Assembly (NCBI GenBank): GCA_003640385.1
Contig: RCAB01000447.1
Span: 1-49,815, forward strand
DNA length: 49,815 nt
Source of the DNA: Setaria digitata
Taxonomy: Eukaryota; Nematoda; Chromadorea; Rhabditida; Setariidae
Reading direction: 5' to 3'
Every line of letters begins with the position of its first letter. Positions within the stretch are counted from its first letter, which is position 1. Positions 23,501 through 35,800 of this stretch are shown piece after piece. Both the position numbers and the translations under genes were made by a program. Below the pieces are notes generated by a model. That model was not told the DNA's origin, ran no database searches, and saw only the letters and a program-made list of their open reading frames with translations.

Positions 23501-26306
23501 TATTTAAGACTGGTAAATTTATTGCACTGGAGGCATACAGGTTCAAAAATTTAATTTACTTTCATATGATTCGAAATAGTGCTGGTTATTTGTTATCATG
23601 CTTTCAGCTGGGAGAAGCACCCCATTCTTACGCATACGATTTGTTAGCAAAGAAAGCAACAAATAATTTTTTCATGGATTATGGTGAACCTTGTCAAGTG
23701 GGTGACGTCGTAACTTCATGCTTAGTAAGTTTTCAAATAAGCTTTATTTTTTATCCCATTTTTCGTATCAAGGAAACTAGACCAACATATGAACTGTTCA
23801 GGATTTGGCATTAGGCAAAATATATTTCTGGAAGAATACGGAGTATTTGGGAGTGGCTTTTTCGGAAGTCAGTTTCAACGAAAACGACATTGTTTTTCCC
23901 CATATCTGTACCAAAAATTACAAACTGTCGGTGAACTACGGTGACAGTCAGTCTGACGGATGGATATTAGTTGCGGAACTACAGAAGGATGAAGCACTAA
24001 ACACTAATGGGCTACCCATTTACTTCAGCAAATTAGATCGGACAGTGCTTGTTCGTGGTCCGGTACCACCATCAAGTAAAAGTGAATGCACAGTAAGTGT
24101 CAACATTTGAATAGTTTATGTTAGAATGAATTTTAAAATTCCGTCAAATTCATTGTTTAGAAGTATTTTAAACTGGAAATCGAAATCATTCTTGATACAG
24201 TATAAGCCTAACCTTGTAGTTTCAGTAGACTCATATACATTCATATTAAGCTAAAACTAATTGATGAAAAATTTCAGGTGCTGATGATGGTTGGCTTGCC
24301 GGGAGTTGGAAAAACAACGTGGGTAAGGCAGTATCTTCGTGAGCATCCGCAGGAGCAGTGGACTTTATTGAGTACTGATACAATACTTGCAGCAATGAAA
24401 GTCAATGGTGTGTCGAGGAGTAGAGTCCATCAAGTAAATTATTGAATATATGCAGTAAGAACTTCTTCTCTTCAAAAATCACTTTTAGGTGGTTTCTAAT
24501 ATAATCTTTACTGTTTCGGAAAAAATTATTTCTAGGGTCGATGGGATATGATAATGGGACTTATTGCCAAGGCACTTAATCGCTCTCTACACTTGGCTTG
24601 TAGACGACGTAGAAATTATATTATTGACCAAACTAACGTTTCGAAAGAAGCAAGAAGACGGAAGTTATCACAGTTCAAGGATTTTCAGGTAGATTCGTTT
24701 TCTCGTTTAATTTGTTAGTGGATGTTTAATATTTCTGCCTCCTAAAGATGTTACAGATCAGTTATATTTATTGAGTCGCAGATCATAATTAGATATTTAG
24801 TATTGTCAATAATGTAAGAGCTCTTTTTTTTATTTTTTACTTGGACTTTGTCTAAATGTTTTTAGCGTAAATGTGTTGTGATAATTCCATCTGAAGAGGA
24901 AATGACTGCTCGACAGATGAAGCAGTCGCGTATGGATGGAGCTGGACCGATACCTGTGGAAGCAATGTTAGAACTCAAAGGTAGTTTTCAGTTCCGAATC
25001 ATACATTTTGAAAGCGAGTATTATTCACTCTTCGCTTTGCATGGAAGAAAGTAAAATTTCCTGTACTGAAGGATCAATATTTTATCAAGATTAAGAATCT
25101 TTGTGTGGATCTTTTGCTAGTGAAGATGATAGTTAGGCAGTTATTGTACCTTTTTTTACAAATTAAGCTAAATACTTCCGCACCCATGTTCTAAAACTTT
25201 TCTCATACATGTTGTACTATGTACATGCCTTTTTTGGACGAATATTGTAGATTAAGCTGACATGTCATTGCAACACTTTTCGAAATGATTTTGTTGTTAT
25301 CATATGTGGTTTTTTTTCGTCTATTTGGAATTAGAGGAAATAAATCCATTTTTTTTTTAAGCAATGCTGTCAATACCAAACGTTGAAACCGAACCAATTG
25401 AGGATGTTTTTTTTGTAGAACCACCTTTGGAACGAATTGGTGATGCTATTGATCTCGTACTACGGTAACTTTATTGCATATGTAAAGATTTTATTTATTT
25501 TTTGGTCTATTTTTTTTTCGGCTGATGTAATTATTGGAATTTAATAGGTTCAATGAAGAGGCTCGCCCATGGTGTCAGAAACGGCGAAACCGTCGAGGTG
25601 AATCATTGCGCCAAAATGATTCAAGGCTGATGAATAATGCTCGACTTTCTAATGGTTATTACTAATTTGATTCCATTGAAAGTTAATATTATATTCTGCA
25701 CTCGTATTGCTCAAAAATAAATAAATAAATAATGCAAGTTATTCACCGATTAGTCACTCTTTTCAGATGTAACCCCAGCTGTAACAAACATAAATGCTCA
25801 TGATGGTAATCAATTAAATGGGCAGCCGTCACCAACCGACACAAGGTTAATATGTATTTATTTTTCATAACAAGTCCTACACAGGTTTCAAACTAAAAAA
25901 CGACATTTCTTTGATAATGAACTCCACCAATGCTTGCTTTGGCTTAATTAATCTCAATAAATTATACATTTTGATTGGTCTAAATTTTGAATTTTAAAAT
26001 TAGTCCAGAGAATTTTTTAAGGCTGTTTTGATGTATATTTTTCCATAGCTTTACTATTTTTCTCTTACAATTTACACCATATCGTTTATCCCATTAATTC
26101 TTGTATCTATCAAGCGTCTGTTAAAGTATTTTTTTTTAAAAATAATCTCATTCTGCTAACGGGCATTCACACGAGATTATACTTAGATGCATAATATTTT
26201 CAGACAAAATGAAGGCTGCTGTGCTTTCGAGCGAGAATTGACATCGTCACTAACATCATCTGTAGCATCTTCTTGGGCGGAGCGCAAAAATACTTCCATC
26301 AGCTAA
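17572..26306 (+). CDS. HNRNPU: hnRNP U-like protein: SAP, SPRY and P-loop kinase-like domains
   Basis: Up to 23 exons: 17572-17724, 17993-18091, 18157-18180, 18280-18411, 18563-18781, 18914-19453, 19656-19787, 20014-20287, 20802-21562, 21810-21985, 22078-22193, 22421-22642, 23017-23180, 23344-23439, 23608-23724, 23802-24092, 24278-24433, 24536-24688, 24866-24980, 25362-25464, 25548-25654, 25767-25845 and 26204-26306, giving 1443 residues. The SAP motif is at about 24-51 (GRLRRELKQRGLDTTGTR). A long Ser/Glu/Lys-rich, partly proline-rich region follows, then the SPRY domain (about 950-1172; GDVVTSCLDLALGKIYFWKN), then a polynucleotide-kinase-like P-loop domain (about 1173-1348; MMVGLPGVGKTTW, later YIIDQTNVSKEARRRK). 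Family role: nuclear RNA/chromatin-scaffold-binding protein. No C-terminal RGG box is visible. The 24-base third exon and the last two exons are uncertain; a shorter form may stop at 25665 (1386 residues). Confidence 0.9.
25663..25732 (+). terminator. Alternative intronic stop and poly(A) cluster
   Basis: If the donor after base 25654 is not used, the frame ends at TAA 25663-25665 after three extra residues (GYY). About 50 bases later there are overlapping AATAAA signals (25716-25732). This would be a complete alternative 3' end. By contrast, no canonical signal lies close after the distal stop at 26306. Confidence 0.55.
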
Positions 26307-27958
26307 CTGTGCCCTTTTGATCTGTGCATAATAAGTTTGCATTTTGTATTTTGGGAAAATTTCTCACCAAAATTCACGTTTTTTGTGTTTTTGAGTATGA
26401 ATTCGTTTTTTTTTTTTTTTTTTTTTTTCTTGATTGCATATCAGTTTGCTCTACTCACGGTACCTGCCATAGCTTTGCATGGTTAGTGCAAGCTGCAGTG
26501 GATGCTTTATAACTTTTTTGTGTATGTCTGGGATGCCTTCCATATTTAGGAAGTCATAAATGGAGCTGCTCCGTAATTCGGTTTTAATCCTTTATTTAAT
26601 AACGGAAATTCTTGTTGATTCGGTAGAATGTTGTTTTACAACAGTGTGAGCGATTCTTTTCGAATGTAAAGCCCTCCTTGGTCATTTTCCACTTATTAAA
26701 TGACGTTGTTGTACTCACGTATTGTATAAATCTTCGCAGAATAACGATATGGTAATGTGATAATTCAGTTTGCATTCTTGCAGTAAAAGTTGATTTAATG
26801 TGATAAAAATAGAACTTTGAAAAAGTAATACTGCTTGTATGAAGACAGAGTCTATGGTAAACGTACTGAAGTTGACCAGTTATTGAACCGATGTGCGAGT
26901 TGGATTTACTATGTTTGGTGAATTATTATCAAAAGTTGTACTTGAGTTGATCATATCAGCGTTTATTCTGCATTCATTTCATATGTTTTTCCTGTCATCA
27001 GCTTATTATCCCAGTTATATACTAGAGTAAAGGTACAGAACAACGAAGTATTGGAGAGCTGGGGAAAGAGAATTCGAGAATCATCAGGAAGTATGTATTG
27101 CTGAGCTACTGTTTGCCATCATTTGCATGCTGTGTAATACAGTGGAGTTCCGTTTCCTAGTTGTGTCGAGAGTTTTTCTTGATAATTACTTCTTAATTCC
27201 TAAAATCTCTCCGACCACTATGCCTATTGGTGTTGAAATTGTTCGGTAGTAACTAATCTTTTTATTAGTCTGAATTTGAAATAAATCCGCTTAAGATTTG
27301 CTTCAGCACTTCGAAATCAAATTCAATTTAAGATTCCCATTTTTTCTATAGTTCCTTGTTCTCAAATTACCAGTGGTGAATGCCCTTAACCCTTTATGGA
27401 AATAAATTGATCCTCTCGAATCCAACATACATCTTAGCAGGTCATGTAAGACCGTAAGAAAAATCTACTAAGATTTTTAATAAATATTGTTCCCTCAAAG
27501 TTGTTTTAAAAATTAATGGATGGAAGTTTAAAACGTTGATTTGCTCACCTTCTCCTTTGTTTACTTTGTAGTATAGCTAAACAACACGATTATTTTGTCT
27601 ACATGGTGTTACTAAAAACGAATTCTTTCTCTTGTCACTACCAAACATTAACGACTTTAATCCTTATGAAGAACGAAGAGTTTTCGACTAACAGAAAGAG
27701 TTTCCTTCTGGTGTCTTTTCTAATCACTCTTCAGAGATTCACTTTCAAATTTATTTTTCACTTTTTTGTAACAATTACCGGAAGTTCAAACATTGGCATT
27801 TTATACGACGGCAATGTTCGATGCTTTGCACACCTGCAACAACGCAATGTTTCTGTTCATACATTAGATTTTTTCTGAAATTCAGTTGTTCATTGAAACT
27901 ATTTGCCACTTGGAATGTTGCCTCAGAGACCGAAGATTGGGGCCAACTCATCCCTTGG
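26307..27958. other. Convergent intergenic region, hnRNP U-like / elongase
   Basis: About 1.65 kb with no recognisable gene on either strand. It holds a 23-T run (26406-26428) and, on the minus strand, an AATAAA at 27750-27755 that could serve the elongase gene about 200 bases past its stop. Confidence 0.55.
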
Positions 27959-28792
27959 CTAGGTGAGGTTGTCCTTGCTAGGCCATTTTCGTCTGAGTTC
28001 AGTGAATAGACGGAAATTCATCGAATTACCTCTTAAAACTTCCTTGTTGCTATTACGTCTTCCATATTTCTTTATGTAAAATTGAATGAAGAGAATGAAA
28101 AAAGTCGCATAGATTATAATGGTTGGTCCGTTGTAGCCTGTCTCACATTTTTTCTTGGCATTCAGAAATTGGCGTATTTTTAATAGGCTCAACAAACAAA
28201 TAGGAAACTGTGCCAGTTGGATTCCGCTGATTACACATGCGCTACGTGTACGACGTTTCCAAACGCAACTTTGAGCTGCTAGATAAGAATAAAGCGCAAA
28301 ATGGGCAGCGAGATTAGTGACAGCAATCCAACGAGCCATGGCACCGACATACTGATAGCTGTAGACCATCAGGACAGAAATAGCAATATGATGCGTGACG
28401 TGAAGAGTATCCACTTCACGTCCATCCAAAATCACAAGTATCGTATCGAATAATTCCCAAATCTTGCTAATGTGAAATGTGAATAATGCCTTACCTGTCC
28501 TTGAATTCTTATAAAGCTCACCATTTAGACACAAACTTGAATAGAAGCCATTTTGGAAAGAGCTCACAAAATCAGGCAATAGGCCAAGGAGCAAGAAAGC
28601 GTCGGCCAAGGCATTAAAAGTATTCCAACAAAAAATAATCGTTGGCAAGCCTCGGCACTTCCTTCCCTTCTGGAATCGTGGCGCATTTATCACGAACAAA
28701 GTGTATGCTACAATAAGAAACATAAAGAGAGGGCGCTGTTGTCTCATCCACTCCTTCGACGATTGTGCCTCATATTCCAAACCACCTGCCAT
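27959..28792 (-). CDS. ELO-family very-long-chain fatty acid elongase
   Basis: A single uninterrupted exon of 277 residues, the usual ELO length. It carries the family motifs in order: KIWELFDT (110-117), the catalytic histidine box HVTHH (131-135), NLAAHFALYSY (160-170) and GIQLAQFPI. There are several hydrophobic spans, beginning with PLFMFLIVAYTLFVI near the N-terminus. Family role: the ER-membrane 3-ketoacyl-CoA synthase that condenses malonyl-CoA with acyl-CoA in the rate-limiting step of fatty-acid elongation. Substrate range cannot be read from the sequence. The ATG at 28792 was preferred to the in-frame ATG at 28864 because a TTTCGTTACAG acceptor lies 13 bases before it, as in the neighbouring trans-spliced genes. 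It is unusual here in having no intron, while its neighbours have 2-26 exons. Confidence 0.93.
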   Translation of the reverse strand: MAGGLEYEAQSSKEWMRQQRPLFMFLIVAYTLFVINAPRFQKGRKCRGLPTIIFCWNTFNALADAFLLLGLLPDFVSSFQNGFYSSLCLNGELYKNSRTGKALFTFHISKIWELFDTILVILDGREVDTLHVTHHIAISVLMVYSYQYVGAMARWIAVTNLAAHFALYSYLAAQSCVWKRRTRSACVISGIQLAQFPICLLSLLKIRQFLNAKKKCETGYNGPTIIIYATFFILFIQFYIKKYGRRNSNKEVLRGNSMNFRLFTELRRKWPSKDNLT

Positions 28793-28803
28793 TTTATTTG
28801 AAT

Positions 28804-28816
28804 TACTGTAACGAAA
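28804..28816 (-). other. Putative trans-splice acceptor at elongase start
   Basis: On the minus strand TTTCGTTACAG precedes a 13-base AT-rich leader and the ATG. It favours the internal start over the upstream in-frame ATG. Confidence 0.45.
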
Positions 28817-29284
28817 CGAATGTTTGACAGAATTAGAAAGAACGAACTGCGCCGATATTGGCACTTTCTTGAATTACAATGTCTTCACGTTATACGCGCA
28901 ACTTCCGTCAGCTGACGCTTAATTTAAATACATGCAAATATTGTTGTAATCGACGAAAGATGCAAAAGTTTGTCATGAAGATAACGTGAAAGTGTGAAAC
29001 AGAATACGTAAAGAGTGACACCTCAATAAAGACAAACTGACACAAAAAATTTTGTCTGACCAAAGATTCAACAAGTCTGAGATATCTCGGGCGTACTCTC
29101 TGGTTTGTGAATGTACAAGCAGGCGCTATTGGTTTGCTTCGGAAATTTATTAGAGGAAAACTGTTAGTCCAAAAGTTAGAAAGTCTTTATAATCAGAATA
29201 ATCAAATTCCACAAAGATAAGTAAATGCCTTGTTAGAATGATACTTGATTTCTAATAAAAATATTTAATTTTTAAACTTTGTAA

Positions 29285-29428
29285 CTTTTTGACAGTGCAG
29301 CAGATCGATCTGAATGCAACAGAAGGAAAGACTTTCATTTCTATATTGATCAGATTGGAACGGATTCTAAAATAATGCAGCCAAAACTTCTAGAAAAGTT
29401 TCAAGTGCCGAAAACTGTTAAAGTATAA
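29285..29428 (+). CDS. Orphan plus-strand open frame, unrecognised
   Basis: An open frame bounded by upstream and downstream stops, with a plausible acceptor (TTTTTGACAG, ending at 29295). It would encode a hydrophilic tail of about 44 residues including KDFHFYIDQIG and PKLLEKFQVPKTVKV before TAA. The composition looks protein-like. A possible first exon is an ATG at 28879 (MSSRYTRNFRQLTLNL), but I could not connect the two convincingly. It may be the last exon of a small gene divergent from the elongase, or chance. I do not recognise the family. Confidence 0.22.
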   Translation, partial: LFDSAADRSECNRRKDFHFYIDQIGTDSKIMQPKLLEKFQVPKTVKV

Positions 29429-29772
29429 TTGCCAATTACCGTTAATTGGTATGAAAAGCTTATCAGATACTTTCGTTTTGAAGAAATGCTTAAACAGTTG
29501 TTCACTGATGCTCTGCAGATTATGCTCATATTTTTCACATCTTTCATAAGATTAGAATGTTAAAAGAGTTAATACTGTGCAAAATTAAAATGTTGCAATG
29601 GCGTATTTCGCTGGAAGCAATAAAAAGAAATGGAATATATGTTAGGAATACGACTAAAATTAAAAGAGAAGCATTTTCTCGGCTAATTAACTTACTAATT
29701 AATCATTCTATTGAGATAATTGCTTCTGAATCAGAGAGTTCAAGAGAAGATAGAGATAAAGTACCCTTCGCT

Positions 29773-29778
29773 TTTATT
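29773..29778 (-). terminator. Poly(A) signal of slo-2
   Basis: AATAAA on the minus strand about 55 bases past the slo-2 stop codon, consistent with the last exon ending at 29833. Confidence 0.65.
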
Positions 29779-29832
29779 TTTCAAAATGATAAAAATTGAA
29801 CAGATGAATTGTGAGGAAGACTATTCAAGCAA

Positions 29833-32800
29833 TCAACTTTTTCCTTTTTCTAAGCTTTCCGCTATACTAAAGGAAGTCTCGGGATTGACTTTCAGCCGTT
29901 GTAGACCTCGTCGTGGATCAGTGCGTTGTTGATTTGCTGCATTTTCGCTGATCGGTGCTTTTATGACATACCTGAAATATGAGCAATTTTTTTTGTACAG
30001 TTGAATACTAGATTTTACTAGATTTTTATTTGTCGCTTTCTTTTAAATTTAATAACTTCCAAAAATAAGAAATTACTGAGAATAGACCACGAATAAACGA
30101 ACACAATATCTCCAGCTTCAAGAGTAATATCAAGTGATGGATTGATAATTACATAAGAGATTGTGCCAAGCTTTTCATCGCATGCTGTAAAATTTCAAAG
30201 TCTATAAATTACTGAAAATATGAGCTAAATTAACTTGATATTTGCCAAAACACCTGGCTATTAGCATAATTCGATTAGTATTCTGTGAGACAGAGGTTGA
30301 AATACACAAAGCTTTGCTTATATTTCAATAAAAATCGTAAAATAAATACATTTTTCTTGGGCTGAGTTCAATTTCACACTCTTAAAATAACTTAACCGTA
30401 GTCTTCAATAGGAATGCCTAATTTCTCCATTCTACAGCGCACTACATCTGAGATATGAACTTTGTTGATCTTTCTAAACTCTTCCAGATCATCTTGTCCA
30501 GCTTTTGCCTTCACCTAAACAATGAACATGTAATTATTGGGTGTTCTAAGAGATCTAGAAGTTGCAGGACCTTTTAACTGAATGGTAAATGAGAAAAGTC
30601 TAGCTTAGAGAAGGGAAGTTATACCTCAGCATCCATTAGCATTGTACGATAAAGGCCGATTGGTATATCAGCAACAGAAGAACAAAGTTTTTGATAGAGT
30701 CGTCCGTAGGTACCTATCCAGAGATCATCCGATGTTATTCTGAACTGAAAATAATCGATTGAATGGAAAACTCACTAATGTTAGTTAACAGAAGATTTGT
30801 TTCCTCTAGAAAGTGATTTGAAAAGCTCACACTTGTCAAATATCCGGAACCTTTAGACTGATCAATGCCAAGCAATAGCCGAATGAAATCCACAACATAA
30901 TTTTTGACATGTGCTTGATACAGTAGACGATCGAGCATACTGGCCGAGAAGACACTACCTTGAGCAAATGGTAGTCGAAACATGTACGGCATTGAAGATC
31001 CATGCTTTCGTTCTTTCTGAACATAGATTTTAGTGTCAGAAACAGAGTCAGATATTGTGCTGTTAGCAGATCAGGTGATATCAGAGAAAACAACAGTGCA
31101 TTATCATATGCATATCAAATTTATCAAGAGATGGATAGTTGATTGATTGCCTTCTAGATGAAGTTTTCCATTAGCACTGAAATATCCTCTGCACAATTCC
31201 CAGATTATTAGTTAATTTAATAGGCTGCTGTTACCGAAAACAAAAAATTTACTCATTTCTCTCAGGTAACAGACAGGTATGCTTTTGCTAAAGAGTAGCT
31301 GATAAAATTTGTTGTGATTCCATACCTTTTCATATTTGGACTGCTGCAGAGCATACTGATCATCAGCATCAAACTGCATGAAACGCATGTTGCTAGTATG
31401 AGTGAGCTCTGTGATAATGCGCAATCTTGGAAACATTCTAGAATAAGTGAACTTTGAACTAACCTGATTTGAAATTTCATTTACTGTTTCCTAGCTACAT
31501 TGTTAATACTGCACTTCGGGGAAAAAGAAATTTAAAGAGTAAAGTAATGGATTGTTAGTGAAGCTGCTTTGGAGCAGAAACACAATTAAATCAAGTTACC
31601 TTAAAGCAAATTCGCTTAATTTGCTTGCCAACTATCGACTAGGCTATTCAATGAAAAAAGGAGCCAAATTACCTGTGTATTTTCTGCACTGTTACAATAG
31701 TTGTACAATCAGCCAAATGTTCCTCCACTGCTACTACACCTTCCTTCACAACAACCACATTATCTGCGAGACAAACACCTGCCTTTAATAGATTATCCAA
31801 GCTGAAATGTTGTACAGCTATGGACAAAGTGCCCTGAAGCTAACATTCTACTATTAGATTAGCCGTAGTCTTCATAGATTTTAAAATGTTTTAAAATCCA
31901 TTTCGACTCAAGCTTGCTGATTATTATGCAAATAACAAAGAAAAAAAAAGTGAACTCGATGGAAAATTTTCTTTAAATCACTCCTATCCAAAATTGGAAT
32001 CTAGGACTGGGTTCATCCAGAATGCAAGCGGTATTTTAATATTTTAAAAAAAGAGCAAGATGAGCATAAAGTTTAAATTGAAACAGGTTGGTAGAAGCTA
32101 CTACTTTAAACTGATAAGGGTTTGCTAGTGATAAAACATTTGTTTACCTTGATATTTTACCTTGCATCCAATAAACTAGTGGAAACCATGCAATCACATC
32201 TAAAAACGATGGATTCGGTCTGAAAAATATTGATTTCTAGCAAATTTTATAATTTTTTTTCAAAGAAAATTTATGAATATTTTCATTAATAGTCTTTTAA
32301 TAGAAGATGCTCTCTATTATCAAAATGTATAAGAGTTATCAAATTATTATAAGTTGATTTGAAGTACTGTCAATTCAGTAACACTTTCCAAAGTGAGGTA
32401 ATTTTCATATCACTTCAAGCAATGTGACGGATAACAAATTACCTTTCCTTTTCTCGTAATTCAAGTAAAAAAATAATAGGTTGAAGTTCATGTACAGGAC
32501 GATAATAAGCACGCAAAGGTACAATTAAATTGTAAAGACCGGAACATGTTTGATCAGCTGCAACAATTAATGCCGGATTATTCCACTGATATTCATTAGC
32601 TGTACGGAAGCGGCAATGATCACAAGCCTAAAATACTTAGGCTTATTGAAAAATTAATGAAAGCTTTAAGTTTTATAATGTTTCAATTCTGTTGAACCAG
32701 TATTTCTAAAATTTTAAATTACTTACAGATGCTAATTCAAGACAACATATGGACCGTTTTTGTTTAAGTATATGGCATATTGTGAATCCAGTGCCAATAT

Positions 32801-35800
32801 AGGAAGCTAGTGGTGGATAAGTCATTTTCGTTCTGAAATTTTAACTTTAATCCTATTTGAAACAATGCAACCATTCTTAAATGAATCCAGAAGTGAATAA
32901 TTTTCTCTCGTCAAGTCAAAATTCGAAAAATCAACAGACTTGTCCAAAATTAATATAATGCAGGTAAATGTCCAAAAACTAATAATAATAATAATAAAGA
33001 ATTTTCTTTTTGATACATCCATTATTTGTTAACACAAATGTTACTCTCACTCTATTTTATCAATGTTAAATCTTTCTTTTTTCTCTTAGACATTTTAGAA
33101 TTTAGTTTTTAGTAGCGAACTTTCTAGCGATACATTCTTCATGACAAGAACAAATTGTGCAGAATGGAGTTTCTACATTAGATTCACTTGATTCAACACT
33201 TGCTTCCAAAACTTCGCCAATGCTGGATCGTCGACCAAAAGATTCATTAACGCTCTGCAATTACTGCAAAAAAGTTCGTAGAAACTAAGAAAGCCAAGCT
33301 TGAGAAGTATTTAGCGTGGAACTAACCAAAAGCCTTGACATTCCATCAGTATCGCTTCTTTTAATGTGCAGAAGTCGTTTTCGTTTTTTATGAAGTTTAA
33401 AATCATTCTCTTCAACATCACGCAAATCAATGGTAACGGTTCCTAAATTCAGATAACCACTTTCAATTGTAGAATTGCTCGCTAATATCAAAAATAAGCA
33501 AATCGAAAAAGGTTTGCTTCGCTTCTTCTGATAAAGATGCAATATATCTTTAGAGATCTGAAGAGTCAGTCTTCCATAACAATTCAGATCCTGAGCATTA
33601 ACTTCACATAGAAACAAAAAGTCTCACTTCAAAGGAAAAAAAAAAAAAAAAATTGACAAGGAAGGTCTAGTTCGAATAAATGGAAAATTCAAGAGAGCAA
33701 TTTGCGAAGATTCACTGTTTCTGTGTTTGCGTAGAACCACGACAATTCATCTTTAAAGTAATACTACAAAGGAAGACAATAAGGAAAAAATAATAAGAGT
33801 AAAAGAAATAGAAGAAATTTCGAGTAAAATAACTAATCAAATCAGGTGTTTTTTCTCGGAATTGCAAATTCCAGTTTTATTTAATCCACTGCTATTCAAT
33901 TTATTTCGTTTAATCATCGTTAAGCTAATATGAAGGAAGCATTCAAGAATGTTACTTGGAAACCAGTCACTAATTAAAAACAGTTGTTTTGTTCTCTTCC
34001 TCTTTATCCTGAATTATGAATAAAGTATTAATGTACTCAAATTCTGGCCAAGAACACAAATGAGAGAAAAGTCTGCAAATTTGTAAATTCAATTTTCTAT
34101 TTTGAATCAAGTCTAAATAAAATGAATGAGTTTCTTGAAAGCTCCATCTTTCCTTTCCAAACTTTTTTGATAAAATACTAAGCGAAGGATTTTAAAATAT
34201 TTTACTTCCAGCTATCCATGACAAGTTTGATCTTCTAATTTCAGTGCTCGTTACTTAGCGCTTAATTACTGTTTGTTTTAAGGAACTGTCTAATAATTGT
34301 TCAAAGCGAAATTTACCAATGTTTGCGATTGCAGCAGCCAAATTGGCCTTTTGACGTTGTGCTTTTAATCCTTTCCGAAAATCACCACTAAGTGACTCCT
34401 CATTGGTCAGTGCCATATAATAGGCCGTATCCGTTGCCCTCAAGTAGTAATACTGACCCGGATTGAGACGGATTTTCTCGTGTGGACCTTGAGATTTGAT
34501 CGCTATCAGACCAACTCCATATCTTTAATCATTCGTACTACTTTCAATCTTTCTCGTTAAAATAAGTTAAAATGAAAGACCTGTTTTGACGTTTATACTT
34601 TGTAACAGCTTCCACAATTGTAAATCACGTGATTATCAGTTATTTCGCACTGGTACAAGAAGTGAATGTGCGGGTCATTTCAAACAATTCTATTTGCATC
34701 TGTTTATAGCACTCTCGATGTAATACTTCAAGAGCCTGGCACTCTGAAAGTTTTACTTGGCCAAACAGCACTGAAAAGCTTGGAAATTTCAGACTCACGT
34801 TCGATAAGCATGGAAAGAAGCGTAAATGAATGATTTGCCGATGTATTCACCAAAAAATTGACTGCCCGCAATTTTAATGTCGTAAATTTCGTTACCAGAA
34901 TGAAATCCATAAACTTTATGCCAAGCTTCTGTTGATTTTTGACCTTCTCTGGAAAAGAAAAAGTTCATTTAACGGAAGTCACTCAGCACTTGAAGTCAAT
35001 GCTGTGATCAACTTACTCGCCACGAGAAGTATGCATGAGTAGTGTGATGAATGTCGAGATTCCCGGACAGACGCAGTTATTTGCCAAAAGTGAATACTTG
35101 AATTCATCCTCACAGACTACAACTTCTGAAAGCATAGCAGACGGAAGCTCAAGTGATTACACTTTCTGAACTTCGTAAGAAAAGCTTTCACCTTGCTCAT
35201 TTCCATCCAAATTTCAGGATCAGTGATAAAATTTAAAAACTTTTGAGGAAAAAATAAGCAAAATAAGCAAACAACCAGCATGTTCGATGTGCATTTTCGT
35301 CTCGGGACGAAAAATCTGTACATATTGCGGGACATTTGGAGCGAAATCTTTCACTGCCCATGACCTTAGAATTGTGTGTTCATCCTGAAACAGAGGCAGA
35401 ATGAGATGGAGCCAGAATTAGATAGTACTACATTACACCTAGTACTTTCTGAAAGCTCGACGTTTAGCAAAATAACTTTCGATTAAGACATCGGGGAAAG
35501 ATTGAATGATCATGGCAGTTATCAGATAGAGAACCAGATTAAGATTGGAATCTTGATTCTCAGCACAATTTGTCATTTCTTTTATTTCAGTAATAACGAA
35601 CTGATTGGTACCGTTCGTGTTTTTTGATTGATATGCCTTGCTGATAAGATGAAGCATGCCTTTGCACTAGCCATTTTGGCTCTTTCTAGATCATCATCCT
35701 TTAGCGCAGAACCACGGATATACAGTACGCTAGATGACCACATGGGTATTTTGAGAAGCATTCGCATCCGATCATCCATTTCGCATGGTGAAAGTAAGAT

